A stretch of 64,000 nucleotides of DNA, taken from positions 62,001-126,000 of the forward strand of contig JBAJFG010000367.1 in assembly GCA_037903475.1 (NCBI GenBank), read 5' to 3'. The position numbers and the translations under genes are program-made. Below the pieces are notes generated by a model. It was given only the letters and a program-made list of their open reading frames with translations. It ran no database searches and was not told the origin of the DNA. The number at the start of each line of letters is the position of its first letter. The stretch's first letter is position 1. The DNA comes from Ancylostoma caninum (taxonomy: Eukaryota > Nematoda > Chromadorea > Rhabditida > Ancylostomatidae). Of this stretch, positions 11,301 through 26,300 are shown in pieces.

Positions 11301-14300
11301 ACCTTTCCATCGTACTCAGACACTCGGTGCGGGAGATCCGCGGACCATTGCAGGGCGAGCGGCGTCGTGCCCCGCCGCTCGCCCTACAATGGGCCGCCGA
11401 TGGCGTGCTGATGAGCCGCCGCTGGCTGACCTAGGGCTGACCGATCGCCCTGTACTCATTATAATCGATTAAATATCGATATTAGAATATCGCTTTGTTC
11501 TATATATTCCCTGCATTGTGGCTGAGATACAAGTATTGAGAAGACCTTTATCATCTAACTATACGGGTTTGATTGTTACATACATTGGCAAGCTGTGATA
11601 TGTAGTAGTGGTAGTACTACGGGAAGATATTGCTTTCGAGATTGTAATCAGTAGTTAGAAAGCATAACAATGATAGTTACATTTGGCTTCGATGGTTGAT
11701 AGCAGCACACACAACTAGTTAATAATAATAAGCATATATATATATAACATCACAAATCTGGACTACTGGTGTTAGTTTTTGAGTAAATATTAAATGAAAT
11801 ACAAAGATATGCACATTTGAAAAAAGGCAGAAGATGAAGAAAGTCAAACCACAGTTTACACTAGGAAGAGAGTGTAGAGGAAATAACCGTACAGTCGACC
11901 AGAACATAAAAACAAGCCACGAATTGCAAATTTATAAGTATATGGTTAAGTTCGATCAAATTGAAGAAAATGGAAATCCACAACCGTCTAACTTACAATT
12001 GCATGGAAGAATTCGTTGGTTGCTCATTTTCTTTATTATTGATATAGTCTGTCCGGAACGACGAGTCCGCCCACGCACGCGGGGATCGAGAAGCTGCCAC
12101 GTTTGCCAGCGCTCCATGTCATCATCCCTGATCTGCGTATCACCTTTCATCGTTATCTTCATGGTATTGACTAGTGATTTGGCTGTGACGTGGCCGACGT
12201 GGCAGCAAACAGCACCCGTCCCAGCCGCGCCGCCTCTCTATCCCAGCGTGCGTGGGCGGACTCGTCGTTTCGGATACACTATACACTTGTCCAAGGTATC
12301 AATATCGGAAGTTGAACGTTTCGCTTATTGTTCTAAAATTAAGGAGCATTTATTACTGTCTGTAGGCTAGAGTATATGCTCAACTGAAAACTATCGTTAC
12401 GTTGCTTGTGAGCCAATTCTTCTCATCCACATCAAATGATCTGAACGTACAATAAATCGGAATTTCTCAACGTGCTTCCCCTGAAATTATTGAAAATTCA
12501 CGAAATTAACAGTTCGGAATGAAGAAAAAACTGCGATTAATACGAATAATAAACATTTCATCACGTAAACATACAAAACACTCATCAAAATGAACAAAAA
12601 CGAGATGAAACAAAGAAAAAGCTCTATAGGAGGCATTTTCATAAACGGCGTCCTTTTTATTGTGTAAGATTCCGTGCAATGTACTCGTTACTTCACGCAC
12701 TGCTGCGGACTTTCTATGGCCCGCCGCTGGTCCTGCTCTTGGCCACGCCCACAGTTTAGGGCTCGCCGATGGCCCGCAACTTTCTATCGCCCGCCGCTCG
12801 CGGTCGCCGAGTGTCTGAGTAGTCATGGACGTTATTATACGAGACCTGCAACCCCCTCCCCCCCCCCCCTTCCACCCCCGGTCGGCACAAGTTGAGGCTC
12901 ACCACCTCCACTTTTTGACGCTTATTTTGGACAACCATCGCTTTGGAAGGCCCATTTGCCTATTTCACCTATGGATTCACCACGAACGAGGAAGACAGCA
13001 GGTAGAAAAGAACGCGAGAAAGTTGTAGCAGTTGAGAAGGAATGAGAGAAAAACAGGTGATCCGCACGGTTACTCAACTGTTGTCGCGTTTGGAACAGAC
13101 TTCCGGGCAAAATCAAAAGACCTTAAAATGTGTCATTTCGTTCCATGGCTTGTGGATATCAACAGACCCTAGACCTCGTCACGCTGATTCTAATGATGTA
13201 CCTCAAAATGCATGAAATGACGAATACCTCATTTTTGGAGGGTATGAAAGTGCAGTTCATGGACTAGGGCGGAGCGGTCCGTGAGTATGCCTTCCCCGGC
13301 TGCAGCGTTGGCCAACACGTCTTGACGTGTCCGATCAATAAGATCAACGGCTTTATGCGTCCACTCGGGTCGACAAACTTTTTCAAAACCCGTTCCGAAA
13401 AACATTCAGAAAACGGGGTTAAAAAACGTTTCGTAACATTTTATGTGTACCGCTGGATTCAGCGCATCGAGGAGATTAAGAATACGCTAAAACCTCAAGC
13501 ACGAAAACGGGGTGGTACACTGCTTTCAAAGGCAGTATAGTGTAGATAGAGGAGCATACAGCCCATTAGTTTAAGGTGGCGCCCTTTCACAACGCTCATT
13601 CTGCTTCCATATTTCATTTGATTTCATTTATTACATGGCATATCAATGTGAGTACAATGTACAGGTTCGAATACAAGTATAAGTATTAGTAGTACAATAC
13701 GAGTAATCTAGTCGACATTCATATTTAAGCACATGCATGTCAACATTAAACACTACAATTTGGTGGGCAGTAAGCCCCATATATTTGAGCTAAATGTCCG
13801 GGTACGCGCCAACTACCTTTCTGTATAGAGAAAGTTTCGCTGGCACTCGTTTGTTTTTGCTGAACTTCAAATATTCAGAAAGCGCCCTATGAGTAAAGAA
13901 ATTCTGTCGTATTACTGTTTTCGCCACAGGTATATGCGACTTTGATGTTACACCTCTTGTGATGCATTTACGTTATTTATTTTATACTAGACGGCATACC
14001 CGGCTTCGCTCGGGTGTTTTACAACCCCGGCTCCCTCACATTGATGAGAACAATTGCCATTGCTGATAAAATCATTGCAAATACCTATAATTTTTGTGGT
14101 GAACACATTAGCGATGCTCAGGTACATGGCATTCCCCTCCGAGTAAACATCGCGTTGGAGACATGCGCGCGAGCTGATCCATTCCATAGATCAAAATCTC
14201 AATCGAAAGGCTAAGTGCGAATGGTTTTTAGCGGTTCGGACGTCGCCTTTCAACTGAGAATTTGATCTGTGGAATGGATCAGCGCGCGCGTGTCTCCAAC

Positions 14301-17300
14301 GCGATGTTTACTTCGGAGTGAAAGCCCTGTAACCCTTCCCCTCAATTAATCCCGTAAGCGAAACGTCAGTGTCAGTAAAGTTATGATAAATTCGTGGAAA
14401 ACAGTTGCCATAATCGTGCTTAGATGTTTAACGTGTTCGATTGATCCAGTAAGCACATTTTGCCAATTTTCAGAAGCAGGAAAAGAACAGAAGACATTGG
14501 TGAACCGATATATTCGTGCAAAACAATTGCCGTATCTGTGTTCAGCGTATTGAAAAATCCCAGTAGACACGTCTCAACCGATCCATGGGCGAAAACAGCG
14601 AAAAATCAGTAAAACTGATAGATCGATATTTTGTGCAAAACGGTTATAATCAATTTGTGTGCAGCGTACTGGAAAACCGCAGTACACATGTCCTTGCCTG
14701 TCCCCAAACGAAAAGGGAAAAGGTCGATGAAATCGATAAATCGGTAATTCGTGCGGAATGTTTGTTGTATTCGTGTTCAGCGTATTGACGAACTCCAGTA
14801 GACATCTCTCTACCGCCCCATGGGCAAGAGTGGCGGAAAATCAATAAAATCGATAAATCGATACTTTCGTGCGAAGTGGTTGCCATATTCGTGTTCAGCG
14901 TACTGAGACACCTCAGTGTACGTGTTCCTAGCAACCCCTGAGCAAAAAGGCGAAAAGTCACTAAAATCGATAAATCGATGTTTTCGTGTGAATCGGTTGC
15001 CATGTTCGTGTTCAGCGCATTAAGAAACCCGAGTAGGCATATCCTCATCGACTCCTGGGGGAAAATAGCGAAAAATCGATAAATCGATAGTCTCGTGCAA
15101 ATTGGTTGCCATATTCGTGCTCAGCGTATTGAGATACCCCGGTGTACGTGTCCCCACCAACCCGTGAGCAAAAATAGCGAAAAATCAATAAAATCGATAT
15201 AATCGATAAATCAATCAATATTTCCTGGAGGAAAGTAGCCTAAAACCTCCGCCGGCCTTTGATGGGTATGTGTGCAAAGTTTGGTCGCGATCGGTTAACC
15301 ATCCGCGATTTCTATAAGGAACATACATACATACACACACACACAAGCACAGACATTCTACTTTATATATACAGATTGTTATCATTGTCTGCGTATCATA
15401 GCCAACCATTATCTCTAGTTATCAATAACATGTCCATCTATAACAAGCTTGGTAGAGATAACTATATGGACGAACGGTGAGCGTTGCAGAAGGGCGCCAT
15501 TCTGAAAGTAATAGACTGTAATGGGTTGGGGAATAAGTTCGTTCGGTTTTTCATGAGCATAGAAACCACCATTTTCCACCATCGTTGTAAACCACACTAA
15601 ATGGGTAGCGTAGCGCATTTCCTCCTCTATTAATGCTGCCAGGCACAAGTCTGCTTGTCAGCTGCAAGTCTACGAAAATTTTCTTCGTTTGAGACGACTA
15701 AAATTCTAGCCCGCAACCGCAACTCTTGGATGAAGTTTATCAAATTAGTTGGGAACCGAACAAAATAAGCTATGTATGACTGAACTAGACCAGAAGAGAC
15801 GGTGGTAAAAATTCCCTATATTTGAGATTTTTGCTTGTCATTTTGGTGAAATTTGTACAGAGTCGAGCATACCCACTGTGGACGATCACCACTTATCCAG
15901 CATTTTGAGGTTTTGCACGGAATGCGTTAGCTAAACTTATACATTGTTGAGAGTTAGCATCAGTAGTGGTTCTTCCTTACATCTGAAGCAACCTTAGCGG
16001 ATATTCGTCTTTATTTCCTACAAACTGGGCGTCCAGAACAAGAAACGACTTCAAAGCCAAATTTGCCCTGTCTGAAGTGGGTTCACCACTTCTATGCTGT
16101 CCTTTCATCAGTAGAGATTCCTCTCCAAACGCCATTGATTTCCCTAGCCAATTAAGCCACATTTGATCCACGATTGAAGTCGAACGGTTGTCGGTTGCGG
16201 GGAGGTTCAATTTTGTCGACTTGGGTGGCCACAATCCATGCGGTAGAAAGCAAGGTAAAACGAGAATTCAGGAATGAGGTTACGACATTCAGAAAGAGCA
16301 AATCAAGGGCTTCAAAATAGACTATGACTGCCGGTCAAGGAAAGTTCAAGTCGCCGTGAAAAAACAAGTTGAAAAAAACCGAACGAACTTATTCCCCAAC
16401 CCAATACTTTACTTTCTGTTTCTCGAAAGGCCTCACATCTGATTTTAGTGGAGACTGGCCAATCTAAAAAGCTAGCAGGCCTTCGTAATATTGTCGTCGT
16501 GTGTGTATATGCTTGTGTGTGCGCACGTGCGTGCGTGGAAATGGTAAAGCCAGCCTGGTCATGCATGTATAACACTTCGTCTTTTCTCTATTCTACCTGT
16601 GGTTCTTCAGTACACAGTATTTGCTGTTTTTAAGTCCTCACCATTTGCAATCAATTTGTCCTTTTTTCAATTTCACATTAATGTCTTTCCAACATTAGTT
16701 TACATGTTTGTTCCTTCCTTTAGTTTGATGTTTAATGTCTTTCTAACATTCGTTTACACACTAGCACGACGCAATGGTTGGGAACAATGATGGATTAAAG
16801 AATGTCGAACGGGGATGGACTTCTTTGTTAAAGGCACCAAACAGCAGTCACTTAACCCTCCAGAACGGTAATGCTGACGATCACTGTAAAACAGGTAATA
16901 TTGTCCTTAGGATTTCAAACTTCTGGGAAACCAAAAATCTCAACTTCTGAATTGTTTAGATTTGCATCCTGCACGGATAGACTATCTTGACTCTAGCAAC
17001 AACAACTCGTCTACGACAAGCAATACATGCTGTAATTCGGGGAGCTCCTCCACCACTATTACTCCAAGTTGGTTTTTTAGTGCAAGTTGCGGCGACAAAG
17101 TGAACTCGCAGTGGGAAAAGGCTTGCTGTCGCTCTAGCAGACTATATGGTTCGATCCCGCCCCGGGCCAACCTAACTCCCCCCCCCCACCCCGCCCCGTG
17201 AAAGATAAATTGGTACCAAAGGAGTCTGAGAGAATGGTGCGCCGACGTGGTACGTTATACCTCTCTCAGGTGACTGCACCTACTCATTGATTAACGCCGA

Positions 17301-20300
17301 TCGCTCCATCCTTACTTCGTCTCCCGTGTATTCGTTCCTCAAAGAGCAACAAGGCAAGCTGTGGCGGTATTCATGAATATTGCTGGGAAGATCTTCACCC
17401 AACCGTTGTGTGTGCGAGTTCTGCGGGTAAAAAGGTGGTATTCTTGAAATCGGCAGGAGCCTTCCCGACCTACCTGGAGTGTGAACGGGAAGGTTCACAT
17501 TCACCTGAAAATTGGCACACAGGGTCTTCTTCCCGCCAAGTATTTTTTCAACAGTCTTGAAAATTCTGGAAGTTTTGAAATATCTTCAATTAGTTCAGCT
17601 CTTAAAATGACTACGCCCTTTACAAGTCGAGAAAATTGCTGCTGGATCCAAAGATTATCATTCCTATACTGATCCTTTGTGGCAAGCTGAACACATAGCA
17701 ATGATCATTAGTTACTGCATTATGATGCCCAAGTAATACTCTGTTGTAAGAGCTCAGTTATCTGTACATTTTATGAGATTTCTTATTCTGTTTCCTAAGA
17801 ATAATTTGTGAGGCATCTGTTGCAAAATTATTGTAATGAGAACGTCATGAAGCAAAGACAATGCAGTGCTATTTTGTCATATTGTCATGAAAGGGCGAGA
17901 GACTGCTAATGTAGTCTCCCCACGTCCTATATCTCAGTCACATGAAAATGGGAATAGCAAAGTGTTTACTATCAATTCAAAGTTACGGCTCCGCGAAAAC
18001 CCGCATAGCACACTGCGTTACATGGATGAGTTATTTTTGCTGTGGGGTCACGACTAGACCCCTTGATTTCTAGGTACCTGGAAGTTGTCAAAAACTTGGA
18101 TTTACTGTTATTTTATCTTACACTGATGCTTCATAACTTCTGTTCATTACCGTGCAATCAAGTATTTCAGAGGAGCATGTTACTGCATTGGGCAAGCCAA
18201 TTTCAAAAGTTGGTCCTTTGGTAGCTCCTCGATCACAAGCACCCGGTGTAATCAATGCACAGATTCAGGAGTCGAAGGTGAATGTTTCGCTTATTATTTT
18301 AGTTCTGTCTTCTTCGTCTTATATCATCTTATCACATCGAGACCTTATGTAAAATGGTATACTTGAACGTGTTTAGAAATACAAATTTGCAGTGTTATAT
18401 TGTTTGGGGGAAGGGGAGGGGGGTATAGGGAAGCGGTCCATTCCTGTGTTGGGAACTATCTGTCGCTTCGATTTATTTCGTTTTGCTGTATCCATCTAGT
18501 TTCTCTTTTACATAAAGAAGTCCCAAAACGATATGCCTGGACGAGTTCAGATTCTTTTAGAAGGAGCTAAATGGGGTGTGAAGCGTTGCTCTTTGGAAGG
18601 GTAGCGCGCCTTTATGGAAGCTCCAGCATATGACATAATGAACACCCCCCCCCCCCACCCTTTGTATGATGAACTCGTTTCTAGTGCAAAAGTTATACTT
18701 TCTGCACATCAAGGAAAGAAGCACCACTTGAGAAAACTCATATGGCTAAGGGATCTTCTTTAGCTTACGGTAAATCTCGCTATTATCAGTACGAAAACGT
18801 TCAGCTCTGATCCAGTCTAGCTTTCAATTCAAATTCATTGGAATACAACTGTATTTCGAATCTATATAGTATCCATATCTTTACTAAAGAATCTTATAAT
18901 TTTGTCGGCTTGCAAGCGTGAATTACATTGTTCGTGGCTTATTTTAGTTCTTGACTTGAATTCATTCACGAAGGTCGCAAAGACGTTCAGAAACAGTATG
19001 CGGACAACACCTTATATCTTTTTTTAAATTAAGTTTGTTAAGTATGCTTTGTGACGGTAAATGAAAGACGTTTGAGAAGGTGCAAAAGGAAAGTATGGCT
19101 TCAGTTGTTGTTTTTTGTACTCGAGCTAGTTTCAATGTTTCAAGGACAAGTTCGGATGCCATCACGCAAACGAAATCATTTGGGAGCTGTTGAACTTAAG
19201 ACGAGCTTCAATATGTTTGCGCGCCGCGCTCAGTGCCACTGGGGAAGAAGTTATGACCTTGTCTGAGCAGTATACATGAGAAGTTTCATCAACCTACCTT
19301 TACCCCCTATAGATAAATTAGATGGATAGATTTATTACGACTATATAAGACAGTCGTGAGATGAGATAAGGTTACACAATCTAATAGAAACACACAATCT
19401 AATACTTCAGAAAGGCACATGAAGCGATTCGTTCGAACAATGCAAAATTTTTCCAGCAGGGTGTCAAACCTGTCCTTAATTGCAAAAATGCGGGGCCTGC
19501 ACGAGCAGTAAATGATTGCTGTCTTATCGATCTTTTTGGTTTCGGATATGAAATCTTGAAGGGAAGTCCTCATGTCTGGGATGGCAAAAGTTTGTGAAAA
19601 TTTGTTAATGGAATTTTGTACATATTGGGAACTATCTTGAACACAGAACATACATCAAACAATTTTCTCCGAGAACTTAAGTTATGAAGACCATACAACT
19701 TATTTCATTGCGCAGACTTTGGAATATCAGGAAATATAGTAGGGGTTTCCATGAAAATGGGTGCGGAGTTCATGATCAGCAGTCCATTGAAAGCCTGTCG
19801 TTACGGGTTGTACACTACTTTGTGCATCCCGAAGCGCTGATTTCAAAACTGTTTTCATCTCGGTCCATTCTCATCTCCATAACTATTTATGTCCGTTTTT
19901 CCAAATGCACATTATAAAGAAGTACTCATACATTGGGATACCACCTCCCATGGATCAAGGTAAAGTTTTGTGCAGTGGTAAGGCTCGTTTCTCATGGATA
20001 TCCTCCCAGGCTCAATTCCCTTCAGTGTTCGAACTTTTGCATTTTTCTCCCAATTACTGATTTCCACTGAAAATGTATTCCATACAGTTTTATGAGTGTT
20101 TCTACTTACAGTTAGATATTCTGAAAGCTTGGAAGCATTTCCAATGATCTTCACTACACTAACTTTGTTAGCAGTGGAACTGCTAAAGGACTCACATGAG
20201 CCCAAATTTTGAAGAAATTCTTTTCTGCTGAAATTTTCCATAATAGAGTTATTTGAAGTGCTGAACACGAATATCATATCCATTTTGTGATGTCAGTCTA

Positions 20301-23300
20301 TTTTTGCAGGTTTACGGTGGGAATAAATGCAATTACTGGAGAAAACCGAATGAAATTGTTGAATTTTGATATTAAAATGGTAGTGCCATGCAAAATGATG
20401 CTAATAATCGTGATCAACACCTTAAATTACCCCTCTGCGCAAAATTTGGATGGATTCTGCGAGATGACTTAACTATCCTGTACCCAAAGATCGTTCCCTC
20501 GTTAGTGGTAGTAGTAGTAAATGATCAAGGTGTAATTATCTAACTGCACTTTTTTTTGCTTTTTTTTACTGAACATACGGGTTTACTCGAACTGCTGATC
20601 GCGAATTCTATGTCCATTTTGCACCACAACGCCTATTTCGTGGATTACGGTAGATGAATGCAGAAACTGCACGTTCGAATATACTGCACAGACAACGTCA
20701 TAACTTTTTTCGCAGTGGCATTGAGCAGTAGCGGAGAACATATTCGAGATCAGCATTGTCAACTTCATATAGGGAGGCATATCCCATTCCGAAATGCCAC
20801 AGACATCTGGTATCCTTTTTTTTGTTAGTTCGGCCAAAGTAGTAGCTAGTATTGATCTGTTAATTACTGCACTATTCTCATCTTAGACCTTTGTCAGATA
20901 GTGCTTTAATCTCCTAAACAGCGAAGAGCCGTAGGCATAATCATCTTTGCAAAGGTCGCATCGTACAGGTTGTGATGGAGCGCATGCTGAGTTGTGGCAA
21001 AAAGTAAGTGTAAACAACCGGCGTAGAAGCCGAATTCAAAGCTGAGCGATGCTTTCATGCATGACATTTCTATGCAGTATAATAGCAACTTGTGTAATAG
21101 CAATCTACCAAAGCTAATGTTCTTCTGTCTCCAAACCTCGTTCTCAGTAAAGGAACTGTCGGATCTGGAATATGTGTTCCGCCATTTTCTTCTGTATACA
21201 GACCCAAATTCGTAAGGGATGCGCGCCTATTGCGGCAGGCAGGACCTTTGTCTTAAATCATCCCAGCCTATTGATCGACGCAATTTGTCCAGCTTGGCGC
21301 CAAATTCAATACATATTTTGCTTTCAGGGCTGGGATTCATGGAACGATAAACAGGCAAACCCAGGCTAGCAAACCAACTTTCGTTGTCTGCGTCTCTTAG
21401 CTCTATGTAGCCAGTACGATAACCAATCCCGCTAGCCACCCTTGGTTTGCTTGGTTATCGTTTCATGAATCCCAGCCCAGATGTTGATTATAGTGAGCAC
21501 TGGAATCAGGTAGGTAATAGAGGTGACGTTTTTCTCAACAGTGGTTGCTTTTGCTCACCCTCACTAGTCCATTTACCAGTTAGTAGAAAATACCTCTTTG
21601 TATTATAGAATGGAAAAAATAGTACCTCAATAAAGCCAGTGGAATAACGGGCCGTGATGCAAACGCGTTTTCATCTCGCATTCATTTTGGATTTTGGATT
21701 CAGACGCTCACTTTGGAGTTGCTGTAGTGGCTGGAGAAATTTTGGATTGGAGGATAAGTTTGTGCAGTTTTTCATGGATATAGAAACTATTATTATCGAA
21801 GTTCATGGAGTGAATTAGGAACTTTGATTTAAAATAATTTTAAAAAAATAATTCATGTCAAACTACTCCAGACCTGTGTGTGGCGTCGGTACTATTTGAT
21901 AGAAATCCACCGAATTCGGATAGCTTGTTAGTCACTTTGGTGAAATCTGCACAGAGAAATCGAGCGTGCTCATGTGTGAACGAACACCTCATATCAAGCA
22001 CTCCAACGCTTTCACTAACTGCCTTAGCTAACTTACACGTTGTTGAGAGTTAGCATCAATAGTGATTCTACCTTATGTCCACAACAACCCGGAGAGCGAA
22101 TTGTCTCTATGTTCCACAAACGGGGAGTCCAGGACGAGGGGCAACTTCAAAGCCAAAATTGCCATGTCTAAAGCGCGAATACCATTTCTGTGTTGTTCTT
22201 TCAGCTGTAAAGGCTTCTGTACACATAAACATACTTGATTCCAATAACCACTCGAGCCACATTTGATCCCCGATTGAAACCGAGTGGTAGTCGATGGTGG
22301 AGGCATTCACACTTGTTGCCCTGGAGGGTGACATTCCACGCGACTGGAAACGGAGCAGCGAGAATGGAGGAAATACTGGTAAAGAGCAAAAAAAAAGCTA
22401 CAATACATAGACCATTAAAGGCAATCAAGCGAAGTTCAAATCACCGCGAAAAAACTAGTTGAGAACCGCCCGAACTTATTTCCCAATCCACTGCTCCATG
22501 TTCCGAAACAGGAACTACTGTAGAATTTCGTAACGTTTCCAGTTTACGTTCCAAGTTACGACTAATAAATTTTCCTTAATGAAGACATACATGATGTATC
22601 GGAAAGGTGGAATTGGATGCGGTATTTCTCCATGGGCACTGTACCAGTTATATGTAGTGTGAAGGAAATTTCTCTCTTTCGATGAGAGAGATTTACCTCC
22701 TCATGCCCATTTCCACTGTAGCACTTCGCGCGTTTGAGCCCAGCCAAAAAGGGGCGTGGCCGACGGTGTCTCGCGGGTACGCACGCAGTGCGCCGCCGCT
22801 AATTGACAGCCAGGAAGGCTCACGCAGAAGGGTGAAATTCCTGAACTGTAATTCTTAAAACCCTCCAAAATTTTCCCGTAGAAGGCTACTTGCTGTGCTG
22901 ATCGCGGAATCGGAGCCATTTTGTCAAATGACATCTCTTTTATGCACTTGAAAACCTAATCTTTGTGTTCAGCAGGTGAAGTGACCCCGCAGCGCAATTT
23001 TTCGCGACATTATTTGACATCGTATTTGGTTCCAATTCAGAAGCATATTACTTCCCTTTGATTTATCAAAATTTTTAGAATTTTTTTCTTCCAAATGGAC
23101 CCTTAAGATGACAGTTTTGTCTAGAATGTCCCGTAGCGGTAATTCATCGTTGTTAGTTAATAAAACTAATTGAAACGAGCAACATAGGTGGAATACCTCG
23201 ACACAGAGGCTCCGCCCACTTTCACTTTCAGGCCGGACCCAGAGGGGACCATCACTTTGGGAGGGGAGAGGGCGGGGCGATGCCTAGGACTTAACGCAGG

Positions 23301-26300
23301 TAGTAAATAAAGCTATGAAGTAGAAGTTGAAGCTCTGAAGTAATTCACACCAATAAACATATCCTTCAGAAGACGGCTTCAGTCAACGGATGTCCTGCAG
23401 GTAAGTGCACAATAGTGTTCATACCCTCGTTCCAAGCGTGCTGATGATAAAGTATTTATCAAATTCTGATTCACCATTGCATGAGCTCTGTAATAATATA
23501 TAACATGTATGCACAAGTTTTTCCCCGTCACGGATCGATTTCCTGCCGAAGTACTGGAGAATAAAAAGGTAGGGTTTTCTTGCGGGGCCGTCATGGGCGA
23601 AAGAACGGAGATGGAAAAGAGGGACGGTCCTACGGTAATAGAGTAAGGTTTGCTCTTTATGGCAGTTCAGAGCAGGATTTCCTAGACGACCTGCACTCCG
23701 CTACGACTTTCGCCAAAGTTGACGAACTTTTCGCTGCCTTGATTTTTGTCACCATGTCACTGGCTTCAGGAAGAAGCGATCACGGATCTGAAACATTTCT
23801 AAGTTCTCCTCTTTACTTTGTCTCAGACCGTATATAATGTCCCAAGAAATGTTCTCTTCCCGAGGCTACAGGTCCTCGCGAATTTAGGAAAAAATTCAAG
23901 GTATGTCAACTTTGCGCGCTTACCGAGCTCAGGCGAAGTAGCCTCGCCGGAAAGTACGGTCCTTAGACATTAGCTTCTCACCTGGGCTTTCAAAAGACAT
24001 AAAGCGTGTTGCATGAAAGAGCCCCTATCTCGCTGCCATTTTGATCAAATTCCCGGATTTTCCAACTTCGGAGCCATTTTTCAGGATTCTCCGAAAAGTT
24101 AGTGAAATGGGACGGTTATAGGCGTACTTAGCTCGTCATTCTGCGTCGATTCGTATATAACATTCCTACATTTGGTTGCGGGAAACCCTACTTCTGGAAG
24201 GGGGGAGACGGCGTAACGGGCCGTCTCCCCCATGGTGGCAAAACAGTGTGCAGAATGAGGAGAATTTTCCCCATGGTGGCGAAATAGTGTGCAGAATGAG
24301 GAGAATTTTCTCTGACAGGGGAGACGGCCCGTTATGCCGTCTCCCCCCTTTCAGAAGTAGGGTTTCCCGAAACCAAATGTAGGAATGTTATATACGAAGC
24401 GACGCAGAATGACGAGCTGACTACGCCCATAACCGTCCCATTTCACTAGCTTTTCGGAGAATCCTGAAAAATGGCTCCGAAGTTGGAAAATCCGGAAATT
24501 TGATCAAAATGGCAGCGAGATAGGGGCTCTTTCATGCAACAAACTTTATGTCTTTTGAAAGCCCAGGTGAGGAGCTAATGTCTAAGGACCGTACTTTCCA
24601 GCCAGGCTGCTTCGCCTGAGCTCGGTAAGCGCGCAAAGTTGACATACCTTGAATTTTTTCCTAAATTCGCGAGGACCTGTAGCCTCGGGAAGAGAACATT
24701 TCTTGGGACATTATGTACGCTCTGAGACTACGTGAAGAGTAGAACCTTAGCTATGTTTCAGATCCGTGATTGCTTCTTCCTGAAGCCCGTGGCAAGGCGA
24801 CAAAAATCAAGGCAGCGAAAAGTTCGTCAATTTTGGCGAAAGTTGTAGCGGAGTGCAGGTCCTCTAGGGAATCCTGCTCTGAACTCTCATAAAGAGCAAA
24901 CCTTACTCTATTACCGTAGGACCGTCCCTCTTTTCCATCTCCGTTCTTTCGTCCATGACGGCCCCCAAGCAAACCCTACTTTTTTATTTTCCATGCTTCG
25001 GCAGAAAATCGATCCGTGACGGGGAAAAACTTGTGCTTACATGTTATATATCATTACAGAGCTCATGCAATGATGGATCGAAATTAAATAAATAAATAAT
25101 AAATAAAAATTAATTAATTAAATAAACAAATAAATGAAAATAAATAAATAATTAGACATTGACATTGAATTAACATTCTAGAAACTTCCCCCCCCCCCTC
25201 GGTCATCGTCGCTGACGGGACAACCTTCACGGTAACCTTCACTTTTGCGAAGGCTGTCTCCCCACTATTCCAGCTATGACGAGCAACATGCACATTCGTC
25301 TATGTGAGTCGATGTAGCTGTCAGCAGAAGCATCGTAACACTTGTGCAGTGCGTTCCATAATTATAGCGAGTTTCATCGTAAACCAGTCGATCTGATCTT
25401 TTCTCCATTCGATTCGGGATGTGAGATAACCTCTGGAGACTCACTCTTCAGTAACATCATCGATAGCTAAGATTTTCAGAGAGAAAGATAGAAAAACCAG
25501 TGTTTCACAGTGTTTCAAAATTATAGGGACACTTGGACATGATGGGACGGTTTACCAGGAAAGCGGAAACTAACAGTGCAATTGTTACCAGCGGGTTCTT
25601 CCCTGTTCACTGCTGATCCAAACATCCGGTTCTTGAGACTGGTGAAGGGGTTCCAGATGAGGTTCGGCCCAAGACTGATCTTATTTTCTTGAGTTGTCCT
25701 TTCAAAATTTTCAGTAAAAAAATTTCAGCTGTATTGAGCATGGCTCCTTCTAGAATTTGTGGTAGAAACATTTTCCGTTAGAAATGAGTGTTCACAAGCG
25801 TTTTTCAGGTACAAGGCGTCGAGTTCGTGGCAGCTTCTATGTGCTTCGGTAGCGTGACTCACGTGGATGGCTGTACTTTCTTTACCCATAACGAATTTTT
25901 GTCAACGATAACCACTCCGATGTGTTGTGGAATGATCACACAGGATTTGCTAAACGTCCCTAGGTTGAATTATAATTGATACAAAGACGTTGAACAACTT
26001 ACGCCATGCACGAGATGCGATTACCACTGCACACAGTCGCTCCCTAAATCCCATCATGGAAGGGAAACATGTCTATGGCCTTGATTCTCCAATAAGGCCC
26101 CTTTTCTGTTTGAATCAACCAGATTCTTATTTATTCATAAGATCAAATTATCTTCCTTGATAAAAGAATTAGTTTTTCAAGACAGTACTTAGGAGGCGAA
26201 ATGGCTTGTTCGAGCATGTGCACAGTGTAATTTGTTCAACCTTTTTGTATTAATTATAATTCAACGTTGGGACGTCCAACCAATCCTGTGTGATCGTTCA

